Shown here one piece after another: positions 1 to 10,887 of a DNA stretch of 56,243 nt. This DNA comes from JAICTV01 sp035634055 (GTDB lineage: Bacteria; Planctomycetota; Phycisphaerae; Tepidisphaerales; Tepidisphaeraceae): the NCBI GenBank assembly GCA_035634055.1, contig DASQDR010000204.1:1-56243 (forward strand). Reading direction: 5' to 3'. Positions within the stretch are counted from its first letter, which is position 1. Each line of letters starts with the position of its first letter. The translations under genes were made by a program, and so were the position numbers. The notes below the pieces were generated by a model. The model saw only the letters and a program-made list of their open reading frames with translations, had not been told where the DNA came from and made no database searches.

Positions 1-716
1 TCACAGGGTCGCCACCGCGCCGGCGTCCGCCTTGGCGCGCTTTTTCACCGCGACGCCCATCACGGCCGAGGTGGCGCCGGCGCCGGCGAGGTCGCGGTTA
101 ATCGACGTCGCCGCCGCCGCCATCGCGGGCGTGGCCGCCAACGCGGTGGAGAACGCCCGGGCAGTTCTCCCGCGGGCGGCCGAGGCATCCGCCGTCACCG
201 CCGTCGCCGCCGCCACGGCCGCCGCGGAGACGCCGCAACGCCTGTTCGGCTACGCGCGGCTCAGCCTTCCGTACGTTTTGGTGGCCGACTCGATCGCGGC
301 GTTCGCCGAGGAGTCGGCGTCCATCGGATCGGGCCTCGCCGCCGGCGGCGCGGAAGAGGCGCACCCCGCACCGCCCGCCCCGTGGGCCTTCACCCTCGGC
401 GTCGTCGCCGCCGATGCATTCGCCCTGAGCTACATTCACCGCAAAACGCTCAAGCACCGCGCGGTCAGGGCGGCCGCGTGGCTGGCGGTGGCACCGGCGG
501 AACCGAGCCTGGCGTAGGCGTGCACAGAACCTAAAGCCGTCGTGCCGGCCATCCCGTTCGATGGCGGCGAGATTCGCTGCTTGGGCAAGAGAGGTGCGCA
601 TGCCCGAGGAAAAGCCCTTGGCGTTTCGCAGCGGTTTTGACGCGAGGGGAGCGCCACAACAGCTCTGATCGACTTGACCTGTCGCGACGCGTCGCCCGCA
701 GCCGCGACGCCGGCCT
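1..716. other. left-edge interval without a confident gene
   Basis: No recognisable gene. The longest open frame is on the plus strand from 32 to 517 (TTG start, 161 codons). It is Ala-rich with GC-rich third positions, and I recognise no domain, signal peptide or clear ribosome-binding site. A minus-strand frame shows Ala-rich stretches interrupted by stops at 436-438 and 250-252 and ends at a TGA at 1-3; it could be a decayed gene. In DNA this GC-rich, chance open frames are common, so I leave the interval unassigned. Confidence 0.3.
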
Positions 717-1430
717 CTATCGCAGGAGCGGCCGCACGCGCTCCGCGAGCAGCTTGTACCCGTGGGCGTTGAAGTGGAGCTTGTCGGCGACGAACAACTC
801 CTCGCGCGGCTTGCCGTCCGACGTGAGCGTCATGTCGTACGTGTCAACAAATTTCATGCCCCGCGTCGCTTCACAGTACGCCTTCACCTTCTCGTTCAGC
901 GCCCGGTTCGCATCCCGTTCCGCCCACCGCGCCGGCGCGGGGGAGAGAGAGATGAAGACCACCTCCGCCTCCGGCAGCCTTTCGCGCACCGTGCGGGCGA
1001 AGGTCTGGAAATCCGCGAAGACCTGGTCCGCCGACTTCCCCTCGTGGATGTCGTTGCCGCCCGCGCGGAGGAAGACCTGCTTCGGCGCGTACGGGAAGAT
1101 GACGCGAGGGGCAAAGTGCGTGCTGTCGACGATCTGCGACCCGCCGAACCCACGGTTGATGATCGCGTGCTTCGGGAAGTCGTGCTCGAGCGTTTTCCAC
1201 CCGCGGATGGTCGATGACCCGATGAACACGATCCCGCCCCGGGTTGGCGGGTTCTCGCGGTCCTTCTGCTCGTAGGCCGCGATCTCCTTCTCCCACTTCG
1301 AGAAATCGTGCGGCTGGATGGCCGCGGGTGCGGTCGTGGCCGCGGCAGGAGCGGTTTGCGCAGGGATCGGTGGGGATACGAGAAAGTTGATCCCGCACAA
1401 GGTCAGGATTCGGCAGAGCGTTGGTCGCAT
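717..1430 (-). CDS. secreted SGNH/GDSL-family hydrolase
   Basis: A 237-residue protein of the SGNH hydrolase fold, which covers esterases, lipases and carbohydrate deacetylases. The N-terminus (about residues 1-25, ending near PAQ) looks like a signal peptide, so the enzyme is probably exported. The four family blocks are present: FIGSST at 69-74 in place of GDS(L), giving Ser73 as likely nucleophile; NRGFGG at 92-97 for the oxyanion glycine; GGND at 124-127 with Asn126; and DKLH at 216-219 supplying the Asp/His pair. The GSS variant of the first block is known in PAF-acetylhydrolase-like members. The substrate cannot be told from the sequence. It stands alone, facing the same way as the sugar-binding gene upstream but separated from it by a hairpin. 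Confidence 0.88.
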   Translation of the reverse strand: MRPTLCRILTLCGINFLVSPPIPAQTAPAAATTAPAAIQPHDFSKWEKEIAAYEQKDRENPPTRGGIVFIGSSTIRGWKTLEHDFPKHAIINRGFGGSQIVDSTHFAPRVIFPYAPKQVFLRAGGNDIHEGKSADQVFADFQTFARTVRERLPEAEVVFISLSPAPARWAERDANRALNEKVKAYCEATRGMKFVDTYDMTLTSDGKPREELFVADKLHFNAHGYKLLAERVRPLLR

Positions 1431-1565
1431 GGTGGGGAATGGTAACGCAAGGATCGCGTGCGGCGGGAGAGCGGCTGACGACCCGGCGAGGCCAAGACGG
1501 TGGCCGGACGCGCTTGCCGTTCCAACCGTGCAGGCCCGAGAGGTCGTAACCTATTAACGAAATCT

Positions 1566-1599
1566 CCCATCCCGCGCGACCCGTCTGGCGCGGGATGGG
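1566..1599 (-). terminator. hairpin terminator after the sugar-binding protein gene
   Basis: A perfect 12-bp inverted repeat (1566-1577 with 1588-1599, loop of 10) lies 36 bp past the stop of the minus-strand gene ending at 1635. On the minus strand it is followed by a short, weak T-containing stretch. It probably ends that transcript before the SGNH hydrolase gene. Confidence 0.6.
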
Positions 1600-1634
1600 G
1601 AAGTTCGCACTGGTTTTACCGCTTGCGGCGTTCC

Positions 1635-2867
1635 TCAGGTCGGCTGCGTCGCCGGCGCGCCGGCGGCGGGCGCGGGTTGCGAGGGTTGGGCGCTGGCCGC
1701 GGCCGGCGCTGCTGCGCCGCCTCCGCCTCCTCCGCCCGGTTGCTGTTGCTGCTCGCGCTGCTTCTCGTAGCGGATGATGTTCACGTCCTCCGCGCTCGTG
1801 ATCGCCCGGCACGGGAGGTACTGCGTCCGCCCGCGATCATCCACCGGCGGGACCTTGTTGATCACCTCGCACAGCACGCGAACAGTGTCGTAGCCCATGT
1901 TGAACTGGTCCTGCACCAGCGTGCCGGCCACGTGACCCTGCTCGATGCCGGCCAGGGTCTGCTCGTGTTCGTCGAAGCCGACGATCTTGATCTGCCCGAG
2001 CTTGTTGGTCTGCTTCAGCGCGTCCAGCAGGGCGGGCGCGCTGTAGCCGAAGAGCCCGACGATCAGCTTGAGGTTGGGCGTCTTCTGGATCGCCTCGGTC
2101 GCAAGCTGCGTCGCCCGGGCGGGCTCGGTCTGGTCGATCAGGGTGGAGACGATGGTGTACTTGCCCGCCTTGAGCGGCTGGTCGAGCGGGTCGGCAGCGC
2201 GGCCGGCGTCGAGCGGGCGCTCGGCGAGGTTGTCGATCAGCCCCTGGCGGCGCAGCCGGCCATTCTCCTTGTCCACCGAGCCCACCGAGATGATCAGTTC
2301 CCCGCCGTCCGGCAGCGCCTCGCGAACCACCTCGGCGCACTGCCGCCCGGCGATGTAGTTGTCGGTGCCGATGAACGCCGTGCGGTTTGAGCCCGGCGCG
2401 TCGGAGTCGAAGGTGACGAGCGTCGCGCGGCCGGCGGCGTCGCGAAGCATGTCCGCCTGCGCGGTGGCGTCGACCGGGCTGACGCCGATCCCCGCGACGT
2501 TGCGAGACAGCGCGTCGCGGATCGTCTGCGACTGCATCTTCTCGTCACCCTTGCTCTTGAAGACGTCCAGCTCGACGTTGAACTGCCTGGCGGCGGTCTG
2601 GGCGCCGGAGATGACGCGATCCCAGTACGGGTCGTCGGTCGAGGTGACCAGGACCACGCGCGGGGTGGCGCGGAAGGCGCCGGCGGCCCAGGCGATGCCG
2701 ACCGCCGCCAGCACGGCCACGGTGAAGACGATCAGGAAGTGTCGGACCGTGCTGCCGCCACCGCTGGTCGTGCCGGTGCGGGTCGTGCCCGCGCCGTGCG
2801 CCGCGGCGGTGCTGCCGCCGGTCGCGCTGCCGGAAGGAGTGCTGCTTGGAACGTGCTGCTCGCTCAT
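1635..2867 (-). CDS. membrane-anchored periplasmic sugar-binding protein (RbsB-like)
   Basis: A 410-residue substrate-binding protein of the periplasmic binding protein type 1/ribose-binding class. A Ser/Thr/Gly-rich N-terminus of about 40 residues is followed by one hydrophobic segment (FLIVFTVAVLAAVGIAWAAG), which would anchor the protein. The fold then begins with VVLVTSTDDPYWDRVISGAQ and continues with the typical repeats GIGVSPVDA, LVTFDSDAPGSNRTAFIGTDNY and KIVGFDEHEQTLAGIEQG. The C-terminal 40 residues are Gln, Gly, Ala and Pro rich and probably disordered. The start at 2867 is chosen because GGAGG lies about six bases upstream; an ATG 36 bases earlier lacks one. No permease or ATPase gene is adjacent, so it may work with a transporter elsewhere or as a sensor. 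Confidence 0.88.
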   Translation of the reverse strand: MSEQHVPSSTPSGSATGGSTAAAHGAGTTRTGTTSGGGSTVRHFLIVFTVAVLAAVGIAWAAGAFRATPRVVLVTSTDDPYWDRVISGAQTAARQFNVELDVFKSKGDEKMQSQTIRDALSRNVAGIGVSPVDATAQADMLRDAAGRATLVTFDSDAPGSNRTAFIGTDNYIAGRQCAEVVREALPDGGELIISVGSVDKENGRLRRQGLIDNLAERPLDAGRAADPLDQPLKAGKYTIVSTLIDQTEPARATQLATEAIQKTPNLKLIVGLFGYSAPALLDALKQTNKLGQIKIVGFDEHEQTLAGIEQGHVAGTLVQDQFNMGYDTVRVLCEVINKVPPVDDRGRTQYLPCRAITSAEDVNIIRYEKQREQQQQPGGGGGGGAAAPAAASAQPSQPAPAAGAPATQPT

Positions 2868-3113
2868 CGGGACCTCCGCGTTCAAGTGGTGCGGGCACCC
2901 CATTTCGTGGCCGCTGGTTCGAGAGCGGCGCGCTGGAAGTGTCGGTCGCTAGCATACGACGGGCGGGCAGCGCCTAGCAATTTCAATTCTTAATCCGCGT
3001 CCCAGCGCGGCGCCGTCACCGCCGCCGCCGGCGCCGCCTTCGGCGCGGCCCCGGCAGCGGCGGGACGTGCCCCGCGCCGGATCCTGTCAAAGGATCGGCC
3101 GGCCCCGGCGTTC

Positions 3114-3142
3114 TTGACCTTCGCCCGACCGCCCCGGCTAAT
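3114..3142 (+). promoter_or_regulatory. sigma-70-type promoter, possibly giving a leaderless LOG mRNA
   Basis: TTGACC (3114-3119), a 17-base spacer and GCTAAT (3137-3142). Transcription would begin near 3149-3150, exactly at the ATG chosen for the LOG-family gene. No Shine-Dalgarno sequence is visible. Confidence 0.5.
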
Positions 3143-3149
3143 GGCCCCC

Positions 3150-3965
3150 ATGCCGATCCAAAACGCGCCGGACGTTCGCGACAGTTGGCGGATCTTCCGC
3201 ATCATGGCCGAATTCGTGGAAGGGTTCGAGGTGATGGCCCCGGTGGGGCAGGCGGTTTCGCTGTTTGGCTCGGCGCGCACGCCGCCGCACGACCCGTACT
3301 ACCAGGCGGCCGAGGAGACCTCGCGCCTGCTGGTCAAGGCCGGCTTCGCCGTCATCACCGGCGGCGGGCCCGGCATCATGGAGGCGGCCAACAAAGGCGC
3401 GTTCGAGGCGGGCGGCACCAGCGTCGGGCTCAACATCACCCTCCCGCAGGAGCAGGAGGGCAACAAGTACCAGAGCATCAGCCTCGATTTCCACTACTTC
3501 TACGCGCGCAAGGTGATGTTCACGAAGTACGCGTCCGCCTTTATCTGCTTCCCCGGCGGGTACGGCACGCTCGATGAGTTCTTCGAGGTGCTCACCCTCA
3601 TCCAGACGCTAAAGGTCGAGGCGTTCCCCATCGTCCTTTACGGCACCGACTACTGGGGCGGCCTGATCGACTGGCTCGGCAAAACCCTCAAGCCGAAGTA
3701 CATCGACCGGGAAGACACCGACATCTTCCGCCTGGTCGATTCCCCGCGTGATGCGGTCCGCCTGGTGCGCGACGGGGTGAAGAAACACTGGTGGAAGCCG
3801 CTGGACGACGACCTCCAGAAGCTGGCGGGCAACGGCAAGGCGGCGAAGAAAAAGCCGGTCGAAGGCGCCACCGCCGGCGACACCGGCGAGGGGACGCGCT
3901 ACGGCAGCCGAGCGAAGGTGACGGAGAAGAAGCACGCCAAACCGGAGCGCAAGCCGCAGCAGTGA
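3150..3965 (+). CDS. LOG-family nucleotide 5'-monophosphate phosphoribohydrolase
   Basis: A 271-residue cytoplasmic protein of the LOG (lonely guy)/TIGR00730 Rossmann family, whose characterised members release a free base from nucleoside 5'-monophosphates. The key motif PGGYGTLDEFFE, which binds the phosphoribosyl group, is intact, and the nucleotide-binding start VSLFGSART and ITGGGPGIMEAANKGA are also clear. A Lys-rich tail of about 45 residues follows the domain and is probably disordered. The ATG at 3150 is preferred over one at 3141, which overlaps a good -10 element; both are in frame. It is transcribed alone. Whether it acts on cytokinin-type or ordinary purine nucleotides cannot be read from the sequence. 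Confidence 0.9.
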   Translation: MPIQNAPDVRDSWRIFRIMAEFVEGFEVMAPVGQAVSLFGSARTPPHDPYYQAAEETSRLLVKAGFAVITGGGPGIMEAANKGAFEAGGTSVGLNITLPQEQEGNKYQSISLDFHYFYARKVMFTKYASAFICFPGGYGTLDEFFEVLTLIQTLKVEAFPIVLYGTDYWGGLIDWLGKTLKPKYIDREDTDIFRLVDSPRDAVRLVRDGVKKHWWKPLDDDLQKLAGNGKAAKKKPVEGATAGDTGEGTRYGSRAKVTEKKHAKPERKPQQ

Positions 3966-4004
3966 CGGCCGGGGCCGTTCGCCTCCGTCGACTGGCGCAG
4001 ATCG

Positions 4005-4397
4005 CTATGTTCCCGACACCATGGCGATCGGCTGCGCGATCGGTCCGTACGGGCCGGTCGACGTCGGCGTCTCGACCGGCAGCCGGTTGGCGATCGTGAT
4101 GGAGGAACGCTGCCGCTGAGAGGAATGTAACGGGACGCTCGGCTCCGCCGTCGTCTCCAGTCGCCAGCGCTCCAACGCGCCGCGCGCGTATTGCCGCGCT
4201 CATCGCCTTGGATGCGGCCGCGGCGTCGGTCGCATTGGCAACGGCGGGTGGTGCGTCGGCGGGAAGGGTGTAGTCCACCATCCGCACCTGGACGAGCAGG
4301 CGATCCGCTGCGGCGGGCTTGGCGTCAGATGTGGGCGCACTCGTCGAGCTGCGGAAATTGCGGTGAGCAGCAACAGGCTGAAAACTGCCGTCCGCAT
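4005..4397 (-). pseudogene. small secreted-protein gene broken by two frameshifts
   Basis: An ATG at 4397 follows an excellent ribosome site (AGGAGGGGGG) and opens a typical signal peptide, MRTAVFSLLLLTAISAA. That frame soon turns into implausible Pro/Arg/His-rich sequence. A second frame continues plausibly with DRLLVQVRMVDYTLPADAPP and ends its sensible part near SKAM. A third frame then gives QYARGALERWRLETTAEPSV, ITIANRLPVETPT and GPIAQPIAMVSGT before a TAG at 4005-4007. The three pieces together would make an exported protein of about 130 residues. Either the gene is decaying or the assembly has two indels. The family is not recognised. This interval fills most of the gap between the LOG and dehydrogenase genes. 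Confidence 0.55.
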
Positions 4398-4486
4398 CCC
4401 CCCCTCCTGTCGGCCAGAACGTTACGCCCCTGCCGCGCAACGCGCGTAGCGCGACTGCTGATGTGCGTGCCCCGTTCATCGGCAAT

Positions 4487-5509
4487 TCAATGCTGGATCT
4501 GCCGGCGAATCTCGTCCAGAACGGCCATGTTCCCCAGCGTGTCCGCCGCCGACACCGCTGGGGGGCGACCGTCCAGGGCGGTCGCGGCGAAGTCGTCCGC
4601 CTCCAGCGCGTAAAGCTCCATGTTCGCATCGATCAGCCGGGTCTCGCGCGGCGGGCGCGCCGCGGCGCCGGCGGCGAGGTCCATCTTCGGCGGCGTGGAG
4701 CGCGCGACGGTGTACGCCGCCTGCTGCGCCGGTGGCTTCCACGGGACCGGAACCTCAATGTATCCGTCGGTCCCGCAGACGTAGGCGGTGTTGTCGGCGT
4801 GCACGCTCATGCCGCAGGTGAAGCTCGCGACCACGCCGGAGGGAAAACGCATCGTGGCGGCGACGACGTCGTCCACGCCGCTCTCGCGGTGAAAGTGCGC
4901 CGTCGCCTGCACCTCGTCCGGCTCCTCGCCAGCGATCAGGCGGCTGAAGTTAATGCAGTAGCAGCCGACATCCATCAGCCCGCCCCCGCCAAGCTCCGTG
5001 CGGAAGCGGACGTTCTCGTCGACGCGCGTGGTGCGGTAGCAGAAGCTGGTGCGGATCAGGCGGACCTGCCCGACCTCGCCGCCGCGGACGGCGTCGATCA
5101 CCGCGTGCGTCAGCGGGTGCGACCGGTACATGAACGCCTCGACCAGCACGCGCTTGGCGTGCCGGGCGGCGTCGAACATCTCGGCGGCCTGTGGGCGGGT
5201 CATGGCAAAGGGCTTCTCGCACAACACGTGCTTGCCCGCGCGCAGCGCCTTGATCGTCCACTCGTGGTGCAGCGAGTTGGGCAGCGAGTTGTAAATTGCG
5301 TCAACGTTCGGGTCGGCCAGCAGCGCGTCGTAGCTGCCGTGGACGCGCGTGATCTCGCGCGGCTGGGCGAACGTTCGCGCGGACGATTCGGAGCGCGAGC
5401 CGACGGCCACGAGCTGGCTCCGCCGGGCGGTGCGGGCGACGCCGTCGGCGAACTGCCGGGCGATGTTCCCGGTCCCCAAGATTCCCCACCGCAACCGCTC
5501 GCTGCTCAT
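4487..5509 (-). CDS. Gfo/Idh/MocA-family NAD(P)-dependent oxidoreductase
   Basis: A 340-residue cytoplasmic dehydrogenase of the Gfo/Idh/MocA family, which oxidises or reduces sugars, inositols and related compounds. The N-terminal Rossmann motif is LRWGILGTGNIARQFADG. The family signature CEKPFAM contains the catalytic Lys, and the C-terminal half has the GGGGLMDVGCYCIN sheet typical of the dimeric substrate domain. The start at 5509 is set by GAGGTGG upstream. Such genes are numerous in planctomycetes and the substrate cannot be assigned. It is divergent from acetyl-CoA synthetase and shows no operon partner. Confidence 0.92.
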   Translation of the reverse strand: MSSERLRWGILGTGNIARQFADGVARTARRSQLVAVGSRSESSARTFAQPREITRVHGSYDALLADPNVDAIYNSLPNSLHHEWTIKALRAGKHVLCEKPFAMTRPQAAEMFDAARHAKRVLVEAFMYRSHPLTHAVIDAVRGGEVGQVRLIRTSFCYRTTRVDENVRFRTELGGGGLMDVGCYCINFSRLIAGEEPDEVQATAHFHRESGVDDVVAATMRFPSGVVASFTCGMSVHADNTAYVCGTDGYIEVPVPWKPPAQQAAYTVARSTPPKMDLAAGAAARPPRETRLIDANMELYALEADDFAATALDGRPPAVSAADTLGNMAVLDEIRRQIQH

Positions 5510-5597
5510 CAAGCCACCTCCGTGCGTGCGCGGCGGCGAGGATAGTGTCGGGCGGTGGGGGAGTCCACGCGGGCCGTTCGCGTCCGGGGAGATCCCG

Positions 5598-5626
5598 TTG
5601 GTGCCGCGGGGTGGTCGGGTTAACAT
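5598..5626 (+). promoter_or_regulatory. candidate promoter of acetyl-CoA synthetase
   Basis: TTGGTG (5598-5603), 17-base spacer, TAACAT (5621-5626), leaving a leader of about 60 bases before the ATG at 5693. Match to consensus is moderate. Confidence 0.4.
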
Positions 5627-5692
5627 CGCGGCCGCCGACCGGTACTTTTGAAAGACTTCGAGAATCTCGCGCGCACGCCAGGAGGCTGGAAG

Positions 5693-7666
<1,974 letters not shown>

Positions 7667-7729
7667 CGGTCGTAGCGGCTGTGCCGCCGCGCGGTTGGCG
7701 GCTAGGCCCGGCCGAGGCCGTTTGCTGCT

Positions 7730-7758
7730 TTCCAATCCGCGGGACGCGATCTAAAATC
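7730..7758 (+). promoter_or_regulatory. candidate promoter of adenylate kinase
   Basis: TTTCCA (7730-7735), 17-base spacer, TAAAAT (7753-7758), followed about 48 bases later by the adk ATG. The -10 is close to consensus. Confidence 0.55.
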
Positions 7759-7805
7759 CAAGGTCGCAACGCCGGCGGGCGCGCGGCACGCAACGGGAGC
7801 ACTTG

Positions 7806-8465
7806 ATGCGCTACAAGACCGTCCTCCTCTTCGGCGCCCCGGGAAGCGGGAAGGGGACCCAGGGCAAGATCCTCGGGTCCATTCCCGGCTTCTACCACAG
7901 CGCCTGCGGCGACGTGTTCCGCACGCTGGACCTTCAGTCGGAGATGGGCCGGATTTTCTGGCAGTATTCCAGCCGCGGGCAGCTCGTGCCGGATGAGTTC
8001 ACCATCAAGCTGTGGAAGGACTACATCAAGGGAATGGAGATGGTGAACCAGTTCCACCCCGAGACGCAGCTGCTGGTGCTGGACGGCATCCCGCGCAACA
8101 CCCGCCAGGCCGAGCTGCTCGACGAGACGCTGGACGTGGTGAAGGTGATCTACCTGGTGTGCGCGGACATGAAGAAGATGGTCGAGCGCCTCCGCCGCCG
8201 CGCGCTGAAGGAGAACCGCTTCGACGACGCTAACGACGCCGTGATCCAGAACCGCCTGGAGGTCTACGAGCGCGAGACGCGCCCGGTGCTGGACCACTAC
8301 CCGTCGGAAAAGATCATGACGGTGGACGCGACGATGAACCAGCTCTCGGTGCTGAGCGAGATCATTAAGCAACTTGCGCCAATCAAGTCCGCCATCGACC
8401 ACGCCCGCGACACGCAGCAGCGCTCCGGCCTGGCGCCTGCGGAGTTGCAGCCGGTCGGCGCGTAG
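7806..8465 (+). CDS. adk: adenylate kinase
   Basis: A 219-residue nucleoside monophosphate kinase that interconverts ATP plus AMP with two ADP. The P-loop is GAPGSGKGTQ near residues 11-20, the NMP-binding core is FYHSACGDVFR, and LVLDGIPRNTRQAE corresponds to the usual DGFPRT motif. The LID region is short (RRRALKENRFDDAND), without the Cys-rich zinc insert of long bacterial enzymes. The ATG at 7806 directly follows an in-frame TTG and a GGGAG ribosome site lies upstream. A UMP/CMP kinase-like specificity cannot be excluded. It is a single gene with its own promoter. Confidence 0.9.
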   Translation: MRYKTVLLFGAPGSGKGTQGKILGSIPGFYHSACGDVFRTLDLQSEMGRIFWQYSSRGQLVPDEFTIKLWKDYIKGMEMVNQFHPETQLLVLDGIPRNTRQAELLDETLDVVKVIYLVCADMKKMVERLRRRALKENRFDDANDAVIQNRLEVYERETRPVLDHYPSEKIMTVDATMNQLSVLSEIIKQLAPIKSAIDHARDTQQRSGLAPAELQPVGA

Positions 8466-8761
8466 CCGCGCCGCGGGCCGCGCGTGCCCCTCCCTGAGCC
8501 GGAAGGTCACGGTATCCGCTGCTCGCGTCCGGGTAAGGGTGGGGCGGGCTGCGGCGTGGATGCCGGGCGCACGCGCACCGCCCACCTTCGCCTGCTTCAC
8601 ACCCCTCAGAAGCACCTCAGGCTTTTCCTGCTCCCGCTGCTGCTGCTGCTGGTACACCGTTTGACACCATTCCAGGGCCCCGGCATCGCGGCCGGTGCTT
8701 GCACTGCAACGGACGGCAGGTGTGCCGTCCGTCTTCGTTTCATGGTGGCGAGAGGGTGTCT
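8466..8761 (+). promoter_or_regulatory. leader with hairpin upstream of the KimA-like permease
   Basis: This 296-base gap holds no supported gene. At 8709-8718 and 8723-8732 there is a perfect 10-bp stem with a GGTG loop, followed by CTTCGTTT, just 30 bases before the permease ATG. It could end adk transcription or act as an attenuator. A run of five CTG triplets lies near 8640. I could not match the leader to a known riboswitch consensus. Confidence 0.4.
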
Positions 8762-10717
8762 ATGCGACTCATGCGTCTGGTGCTGGGGCGACGACTTGCC
8801 ACGGCCGAGCAGGCCGACCAGAAGATTGGCGTGGCGTCGGGGGTGCCGGCAATCGGGTTGGACGGGCTGGCGTCGTCGTCGTACGGGCCGGAGGCGGCGC
8901 TCACCATCCTCATCCCGCTCGGCGCCGCCGGCCTGGTCTACATCGGGCCGGTGGTGCTGGTCATCCTGGCGCTGCTGGGGATCCTCTATGTCTCGTACCG
9001 GCAGACCATCGCCGCCTACCCGACCGGCGGCGGGTCGTACACGGTGGCCAAGGAGAACCTTGGCACGAATTTCGGGCTGCTCGCGGCGTCGGCGCTGCTG
9101 CTGGATTACGTGTTGAACGTCGCGGTCGCCATTTCCGCCGGCGTCGCCGCCCTGACATCGGCGTTTCCCGCGCTGCACAAGTACACGTTGCCCCTGTGCA
9201 TTCTCGTGCTGGTGCTGGTGACGCTGGCGAACCTGCGCGGCACGGCGGAGGCGGGCTTCGCCTTCTCCTTCCCCACGTACCTCTTCGTTGGCACCTTCGC
9301 GCTGGTAATCGCGCTGGGGCTGTTCAAGGCGATCCGCGCCGGCGGTCACCCGCAACCGGTGGTCGCGCCGCCGCCGCTGCCGCCGGCGACGGTGGCGGGC
9401 ATCAGCTTCTGGCTGCTCATGCGCTCCTTCGCCAGCGGCTGCACCGCGATGACCGGCGTGGAGGCGGTGAGCAACGGCGTCACCGCCTTCCGCGAGCCGG
9501 CGGTCAAGAACGCGCAGCGCACGCTGACGTGGATCGTCGTCATCCTGGCGTCACTTCTGGCGGGCATCGTCTACCTCAGCCGCGCCTACGGCATCGGGGC
9601 GATGCACCAGACACAGCCGCACTACCAAAGCGTGCTGTCCCAGCTCGTCGCCGCCATCAGCGGGCGCGGCGCGATCTACTTCGTCGCCATGGGGAGCCTG
9701 CTGGCGGTGCTCGCGCTGTCGGCCAACACCAGCTTTGTCGGGTTCCCGCGCCTCTGCCGCCTGCTCGCCGCCGACCACTACCTGCCGCGCGCCTTCACGA
9801 TCGTCGGGCGACGGCTGGTCTACTCCGTCGGCATCGTCTTCCTCACCTGCACCGCTGCGGCGTTGCTGGTGGCGTTCGGCGGGATCACCGATCGGCTGAT
9901 CCCGCTCTTCGCCGTCGGCGCATTTGGCGCGTTCACACTTTCGCAGGCGGGAATGGTCGTGCACTGGCGGCGCGAGCTGAAGCGAACGGAGCGATCGACC
10001 GCCGCGGGTGACGCGGCCGGCACCGCCGACGCGGCCGAGGCGGCGGAGCGAAGGCGCAACCGCATCCGCCTCGGTGTCAACGCGCTCGGCGCCGTCGCCA
10101 CGGGCGTCGCGCTGATCGTCATTCTGCTGGCCAAGTTCACCGAGGGCGCCTGGATCACGCTGATCGGCGTGCCGGTGCTGCTGACGCTGTTCAAGCTGAC
10201 CAAGCGGCACTACCTCCGCACCGCCCGGCAGATCCGCACGCACGCCCCGCTCGAGCTCGACCTGCCCGGCCCGCCGGTGATCGTCGTCCCGACCGAGGGG
10301 TGGAACAAGCTGACGGAGAAGTCGCTCGACCTGGCCGTCCGCCTCTCGCCCGACGTTCGCGCCGTCCATCTCACGCACCTCAACGGCGACGATGACCAGG
10401 TGGACGAGGCGCTGCGCCGCCGCTGGGCCGAGGAAGTCGAAGCACCCGCGCGGAAGGCAGGCCTGACCCCGCCCCGGCTGGAGATCATCCACTCGCCGTA
10501 CCGCCGGTTCATCGACCCGCTGCTGGGGCACGTGGAGAAGGTGAAGCAGGAGTTCCCCCGCCGGCAGATCGCGGTGGTGGTGCCCGAGGTGGTCAAGCGA
10601 CACTGGTGGCAGTACCTGCTTCACCAGTACCGCGCCGAGCGCCTCCGCTCGGCACTGTTGCGCAGCGGCGACCGGCGGACGGTCCTGATCAACGTGCCAT
10701 GGTACCTCGACGATTAA
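8762..10717 (+). CDS. KimA-like APC-superfamily permease (potassium or amino acid uptake)
   Basis: A 651-residue inner-membrane transporter of the amino acid-polyamine-organocation superfamily. The first half has about 12 hydrophobic helices. The family motifs DGLASSSYGPEAA and SYRQTIAAYPTGGGSYTVAK resemble the potassium importer KimA (YdaO) of Bacillus. After the last helix comes a soluble domain of about 180 residues beginning near PPVIVVPTEGWNKLTEKSLD, as in KimA-type proteins where a cytoplasmic domain regulates transport. The start follows GAGAGGG; another ATG three codons later is possible. Potassium import is plausible by similarity, but amino acid transport cannot be excluded. Confidence 0.82.
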   Translation: MRLMRLVLGRRLATAEQADQKIGVASGVPAIGLDGLASSSYGPEAALTILIPLGAAGLVYIGPVVLVILALLGILYVSYRQTIAAYPTGGGSYTVAKENLGTNFGLLAASALLLDYVLNVAVAISAGVAALTSAFPALHKYTLPLCILVLVLVTLANLRGTAEAGFAFSFPTYLFVGTFALVIALGLFKAIRAGGHPQPVVAPPPLPPATVAGISFWLLMRSFASGCTAMTGVEAVSNGVTAFREPAVKNAQRTLTWIVVILASLLAGIVYLSRAYGIGAMHQTQPHYQSVLSQLVAAISGRGAIYFVAMGSLLAVLALSANTSFVGFPRLCRLLAADHYLPRAFTIVGRRLVYSVGIVFLTCTAAALLVAFGGITDRLIPLFAVGAFGAFTLSQAGMVVHWRRELKRTERSTAAGDAAGTADAAEAAERRRNRIRLGVNALGAVATGVALIVILLAKFTEGAWITLIGVPVLLTLFKLTKRHYLRTARQIRTHAPLELDLPGPPVIVVPTEGWNKLTEKSLDLAVRLSPDVRAVHLTHLNGDDDQVDEALRRRWAEEVEAPARKAGLTPPRLEIIHSPYRRFIDPLLGHVEKVKQEFPRRQIAVVVPEVVKRHWWQYLLHQYRAERLRSALLRSGDRRTVLINVPWYLDD

Positions 10718-10887
10718 CGCCGCGCAGGCGGCAAGTGTGCCCCGCTAGCCCAAGAAAGAATTCGCAGATCTTGCGAGTCTCCGAACACCGATTCTTCATC
10801 TGCAACCGTTAACATTCTTGAATTCGTGGACACTCCTCTTTGCGCTCCCCCGTGTCATCGTCGTCATTGTCGGCGGCGTCGGGGTCG

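Noticed and set aside
32..517. 161-codon plus-strand frame with GC-rich third positions
   Set aside because: No domain, no ribosome site, strongly Ala-rich, and competing frames on the other strand are equally open; left unassigned.
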